DNA of 36,165 nucleotides from JBFHIJ01 sp041596515 (GTDB lineage: Bacteria > Bacteroidota > Ignavibacteria > Kapaibacteriales > UBA2268): positions 1-36,165 of the forward strand of contig JBFHIJ010000029.1 in NCBI GenBank assembly GCA_041596515.1, in the 5' to 3' direction. The notes beneath the pieces are model-generated. The model did no database searches. It was not told the DNA's origin and saw nothing but the letters and a program-made list of their open reading frames with translations. Of this stretch, positions 32,717-36,165 are shown piece by piece. The first letter of the stretch is position 1. Each line of letters starts with the position of its first letter. The translations under genes were made by a program, and so were the position numbers.

Positions 32717-34594
32717 ATGAAGATATTGACAAATATATTTTTGTTTCTGCTAATATTTCCGATAACAGATGTTAGGACTTATTCGCAAATAGATATGAAA
32801 GTAGATATTTTTGAAGACTTCTTTGTTTTAACAAAAACAAAGAGCTACAAATTAGATACTCTTATTTCTGTCAATTCCGGAAGCATCCTTTTAGATAAAT
32901 TATCAAATATGCCTTCTGTTTATGGTTATTTAAATGAATATAATTATCGTGAAGTCTCTATCAGAGGCCTAAGCAGTAAAAGAAATAACTTCTTTTTTTC
33001 GGAAATAGAACTTAATAGCCCATATAATGGCACTGTTCCTCAAGAAATATTAGGACTTGGCTGCATACAAAAATCATATCTGGATTTTAATAGCACAAAT
33101 CAAAATTCGTTTTCTAACGTTGGATCAGAAATTAACCTATTCCATTCCAAAACTCATAAATTATTTGACTTCAAATCTGTTATCCAAGGCGGGAATAGTA
33201 ATGGATTTGGGCTGATCAATGCAGGAGGTAATGTAGGAGAGTTATTTTGGAATGCCGGAGTAGTATTCAACTCACGACCTGACTATCCAATTTCTAAGGA
33301 CAATGAGCATGAACGATATACATTAAACAATAGCTTATCTACAAGCACTGCTGCTTTATTAAATATCGGATTTGAAAATCAAAATTCACAGCTCTCGTTA
33401 CTAATGCTTCTTTTCAACAATAGCCGTGATTTACCTTATGATTACATTGAGGAACACTATGCTCAAATTCCAAAAGATAACCGCTTATATTCAAAACTAA
33501 ATTACAAAACTTATCTGCTATCTAATGTATTTATGAATGGAAATATTTTTTTTAATACAGAAGATAAACAGCTACACTTTTACAACGATAAAGAACGACA
33601 GTTCCTCGTTCAGGAATTATACGGCGTACAAAATGCAAAAACATATTCTTACGGGTTTGACAGTGACTTTATTTTCTTTAATGATTTCATCCCTCCTATA
33701 TTTGCAGAACTGAAATATAGAAAGGATGTTATTGATGTTATGAATCAAATCGATTTTGAAAAAAGTAAAAATGAAGCTGAACGTTTACAGTTAGTTTTTA
33801 AACAAAACTACTGGATAAAAGATAATATCAACTTTATCTATAATATCGGTCTTCTTATTAACAATCCCATGAGAATAAGCACCAAAAGGGCTTTAGATAA
33901 GACCAATCACATTCTATATAATTTTGGTATTACACTGGATCTTATGGATAATTTGGATTTAAATCTAGCCTTAGGGCGTTCTTTGAGGCTTCCTTATATC
34001 AATGAATATAGTAGCGTCTTTTCTGATTCACTGAGCGTTTTGCTTGAACTCGAACCTGAAGTAAAGAATTATTATGAGATTGGATTGAAATTTAATAGTG
34101 ATTTCGCCGGTGTTGCTGTTAACTTTTTCTCAAATAGCATACAAAATTATATTTATCCTTTTTACACATCTTTAAAACAAAACATTTACGTAAATAATGG
34201 AGAAGTAAATCTACAGGGCGCTGAAGCAGAGCTGAATCTTCAATATAAATATTTTGATTTTGTCTGTTCATATTCTATGCTGGTTGAAAACTTAAGCTTA
34301 GAATCGAACTATAAAGAAGTGATAGATATTTTCATACCTAAAGATATGTTGAAAGCTTCTCTGACGATAAGACCATTAGCTCGTCTCAGTATTAATTATT
34401 CTTTCAAATATTATATGAATTTCGCTAATCAAGATAATCTTCAAATACATAATGCATTCTTAGGTTTAAATATTATTGACAATATGCAAGGTAAGTTGTC
34501 AGTCAAAAATATTTTAGATAAAGAAATATTGGGAGTATTTGATTTGCCACTGATGGGTAGAGAATTTAGCATAGGAGCTTATATATTCCTATAG
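32717..34594 (+). CDS. TonB-dependent outer-membrane receptor
   Basis: The 625-residue protein has a signal peptide (MKILTNIFLFLLIFPIT) and then a plug domain (ILLDKLSNMPSVYGY, REVSIRGLSSKRNNFFF, GSEINLFHS) with the R-G and V-G-SE(I)N patterns of TonB plugs, and a barrel rich in alternating aromatic strands ending in a typical C-terminal strand MGREFSIGAYIFL. There is no carboxypeptidase-regulatory domain or SusD partner, so it is not a SusC-type sugar importer; metal chelate or cofactor uptake is likelier. Length is slightly short for the family. No TonB box is obvious. It is monocistronic. Confidence 0.85.
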   Translation: MKILTNIFLFLLIFPITDVRTYSQIDMKVDIFEDFFVLTKTKSYKLDTLISVNSGSILLDKLSNMPSVYGYLNEYNYREVSIRGLSSKRNNFFFSEIELNSPYNGTVPQEILGLGCIQKSYLDFNSTNQNSFSNVGSEINLFHSKTHKLFDFKSVIQGGNSNGFGLINAGGNVGELFWNAGVVFNSRPDYPISKDNEHERYTLNNSLSTSTAALLNIGFENQNSQLSLLMLLFNNSRDLPYDYIEEHYAQIPKDNRLYSKLNYKTYLLSNVFMNGNIFFNTEDKQLHFYNDKERQFLVQELYGVQNAKTYSYGFDSDFIFFNDFIPPIFAELKYRKDVIDVMNQIDFEKSKNEAERLQLVFKQNYWIKDNINFIYNIGLLINNPMRISTKRALDKTNHILYNFGITLDLMDNLDLNLALGRSLRLPYINEYSSVFSDSLSVLLELEPEVKNYYEIGLKFNSDFAGVAVNFFSNSIQNYIYPFYTSLKQNIYVNNGEVNLQGAEAELNLQYKYFDFVCSYSMLVENLSLESNYKEVIDIFIPKDMLKASLTIRPLARLSINYSFKYYMNFANQDNLQIHNAFLGLNIIDNMQGKLSVKNILDKEILGVFDLPLMGREFSIGAYIFL

Positions 34595-34863
34595 GATACA
34601 CAATTCTATAGCACTAAGAAATAGATACACGGATACCTTTCTAATCTTCTAGCATATACTTCATTTTTTTACCAAAAACAGCTAACGAAAGCAAAGGTTG
34701 TTTTTGCAAGATTTGTAATTCGTAGCTTAAGATTTAGAATTTATAAGAAAGCTGCCTAAGTGTCGCATTTGTACAGATAGACAGCTTCATGATTTACTTT
34801 ATAATATAGATATAAAGAGCACTATAAGACTATAAGAAGTAGACTATATATTTCGCATTTAAA
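34595..34863. other. Intergenic region between convergent receptor and DUF3160 genes
   Basis: The 269 bases are AT-rich, with no open frame, tRNA or perfect stem-loop that I can see. Unlike the other convergent gene pairs in this window, no strong bidirectional terminator is apparent. Confidence 0.4.
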
Positions 34864-36165
34864 CTATTTTATTTTAATTGCTTTGCCTGAATAAACCTTC
34901 TCTCCTATCCTCAATTCAATAATGTAAACACCTGCGGTTAAATTCGTTAATCCATAATCTGCTGGATTGAACACAATTTGACCGCTCGGTAGATTATTAT
35001 ATTCCGCTTCAAAAATTAACTCTCCTGTGCTGCTGTACATCATAATCTGAGCTTTACCTGAGTTTTGTTCAATGGAATTGATAGCAATTGTAAACTCATC
35101 TTCAAATACGCTAGGATAAATGCCTATGGAATTATTTTCAGTAGTATTGATTTCGTCAACACTAACATCGTGAGTCTTTACAAGCTCTGCTATATCTGCT
35201 CTAAAACCGTCTTTATCGGCTCTATATACGTTCGTAAAGCTTGGTGAAGGTATTTGATCCATTTTGGCTAACCACTCTTCATCGGTATCTCTTTGGAAAT
35301 TTTCTGTTACATACTCGTAGTAACTATTCACTACGCCAGTAAATGTTGTAGGATTACCATTCATGTTTTCAGTTACTATAGTACAATAATTCTGATCACC
35401 TGTCGCGGCGTGTTTGACCCAACCAACAATGTTTTCATATTCATCAGAAGGCGAAGTATGAACATCAGTAGTTACTTTAGTTGGTTGTAAGTTACCTCCA
35501 ACTTTATCACTACTTGAATATTGAGAATCGTAATCTAAATTGAATAATTTATATATCCATCCATCTACAATATCAAAATTTACACAACTCTCGCCGGTAC
35601 CATCAAATATCATATCCTTTAAGAAGTCAATATCTTCATCTGAAAGTTTTTTATTGGAATATTGCTTCCTGGAAATATCCTCTAATTTTTCAAATATTTC
35701 TTGTTTTTTTGAAAACATGAAATATTGATACTCAATCTCCATATCAGAATTAGATTCCGGCATAAGTTCCATCATTTCAATAATTTTCCTATTAATTTTA
35801 CCCATTGCATTGAAATATTCAGGCCTTGGTCCAATAAAAAAATCAGGGAAATCACATATCGGAATTCCTGTGTATGATTGCTTTACATAAAGTACAGTTA
35901 GATGCCTTAGTTCAGCCCATGATGCGAGTTGGGTATTCATATTTTTGTGTTGCCAGGCAGCAGCTTGCATAAACTTAGGTAAATCAGCTCTGTCTTTTGG
36001 TGGATTTAGAGTTCTTAAAGCTTTTATCCAAAGGTTATACAAAGAAGATTCCCATTCTTCTTCTTCCATATTATCAAATAAATATCTACATGAAGCAATA
36101 TTTTGAGCATATTGATACTTATTTACTTCATTATCTAGAAGATGGTAAGCTGCATCATTTCCTAA
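34864..36165 (-). CDS. DUF3160 protein with type IX secretion sorting domain (5' end missing)
   Basis: The frame is open to the window edge: 433 residues are visible and the N terminus lies outside; the first ATG inside the window (36069) is internal. The segment from about residue 65 (QAAAWQHKNMNTQLASWAEL; RHLTVLYVKQSYTG) is characteristic of the DUF3160 family of large secreted proteins. The last 85 residues form a Por/T9SS type A sorting domain (IGIYPSVFEDEFTIAIN, MMYSSTGELIFE, LTAGVYIIELRIGEKVYSGK), with the usual GVYII and final basic KAIKIK. It would be secreted through the outer membrane and anchored or released at the cell surface. Its substrate or role is unknown. Confidence 0.85.
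   Translation of the reverse strand, partial: LGNDAAYHLLDNEVNKYQYAQNIASCRYLFDNMEEEEWESSLYNLWIKALRTLNPPKDRADLPKFMQAAAWQHKNMNTQLASWAELRHLTVLYVKQSYTGIPICDFPDFFIGPRPEYFNAMGKINRKIIEMMELMPESNSDMEIEYQYFMFSKKQEIFEKLEDISRKQYSNKKLSDEDIDFLKDMIFDGTGESCVNFDIVDGWIYKLFNLDYDSQYSSSDKVGGNLQPTKVTTDVHTSPSDEYENIVGWVKHAATGDQNYCTIVTENMNGNPTTFTGVVNSYYEYVTENFQRDTDEEWLAKMDQIPSPSFTNVYRADKDGFRADIAELVKTHDVSVDEINTTENNSIGIYPSVFEDEFTIAINSIEQNSGKAQIMMYSSTGELIFEAEYNNLPSGQIVFNPADYGLTNLTAGVYIIELRIGEKVYSGKAIKIK

Noticed and set aside
1..36165. CRISPR arrays, tRNA or rRNA genes, toxin-antitoxin or phage defence clusters
   Set aside because: No spaced direct repeats, no cloverleaf sequences and no recognised defence domains were seen on either strand.

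Overview
The window is an AT-rich stretch of a bacterial chromosome that looks like the FCB group (Bacteroidota or a near relative such as the Ignavibacteria/Kapabacteria lineages). The evidence is a secreted DUF3160-type protein with a type IX secretion (Por) C-terminal sorting domain, a TonB-dependent receptor, a DUF6588-like outer-membrane protein, lipoproteins with Bacteroidota-like signals, and several sites matching the Bacteroidota -7 box TAnnTTTG. Species cannot be told from the sequence alone. Most of the window is ordinary housekeeping DNA; the accessory part is the first 2 kb, and the most interesting locus is around 13.6-15.2 kb.

Region by region. 1-2.0 kb: an IS256-family insertion sequence with recognisable terminal inverted repeats, a transposase broken by a one-base frameshift, and about 180 bases of extra DNA behind the transposase. 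It has cut off the end of a small CxxC thioredoxin-like gene, which also carries a homopolymer frameshift and abuts what looks like an IS21-type terminus. 2.1-4.15 kb: a zinc-ribbon protein behind a large inverted repeat, a secreted protein of unknown function, and a YgjP-like metallopeptidase. 4.25-9.48 kb: hflX, mfd, tsaB (ribosome rescue GTPase, transcription-repair coupling, tRNA t6A synthesis), tightly packed. 9.57-11.24 kb: DUF6588-like envelope protein plus lipoprotein, closed by a terminator. 11.27-12.08 kb: a SAM methyltransferase facing away from the next operon.

12.15-15.20 kb: three tightly spaced genes: an O-antigen ligase/Wzy-like membrane protein, a short soluble protein with the signalling-tip pattern of chemoreceptors, and a diiron metallo-beta-lactamase-fold protein of the ODP (oxygen-binding diiron protein) type. 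The last two look like a two-protein cytoplasmic oxygen/iron-sensing chemosensory module with no CheA, CheW or receptor nearby. This is the best candidate for an undescribed system.

15.24-17.87 kb (minus strand): LytR_C membrane protein, rsfS, argS. 17.94-19.18 kb: guanine-deaminase-like amidohydrolase, overlapping tail to tail with an ECF sigma factor. 19.86-22.32 kb: PhoR/PhoB-like two-component system whose kinase has a cysteine cluster in its PAS region. 22.4-27.1 kb (minus): an overlapping operon phoH, cdaA (diadenylate cyclase), pcm, miaA and a secreted alpha/beta hydrolase. 27.2-28.35 kb (minus): a coiled-coil lipoprotein and a coiled-coil LysM protein. 28.7-31.4 kb: valS. 31.7-32.4 kb: a flavodoxin-fold reductase. 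32.7-34.6 kb: an orphan TonB-dependent receptor. 34.86 kb to the end: a DUF3160 protein with a type IX sorting tail, running off the window. No rRNA, tRNA or CRISPR array was found.
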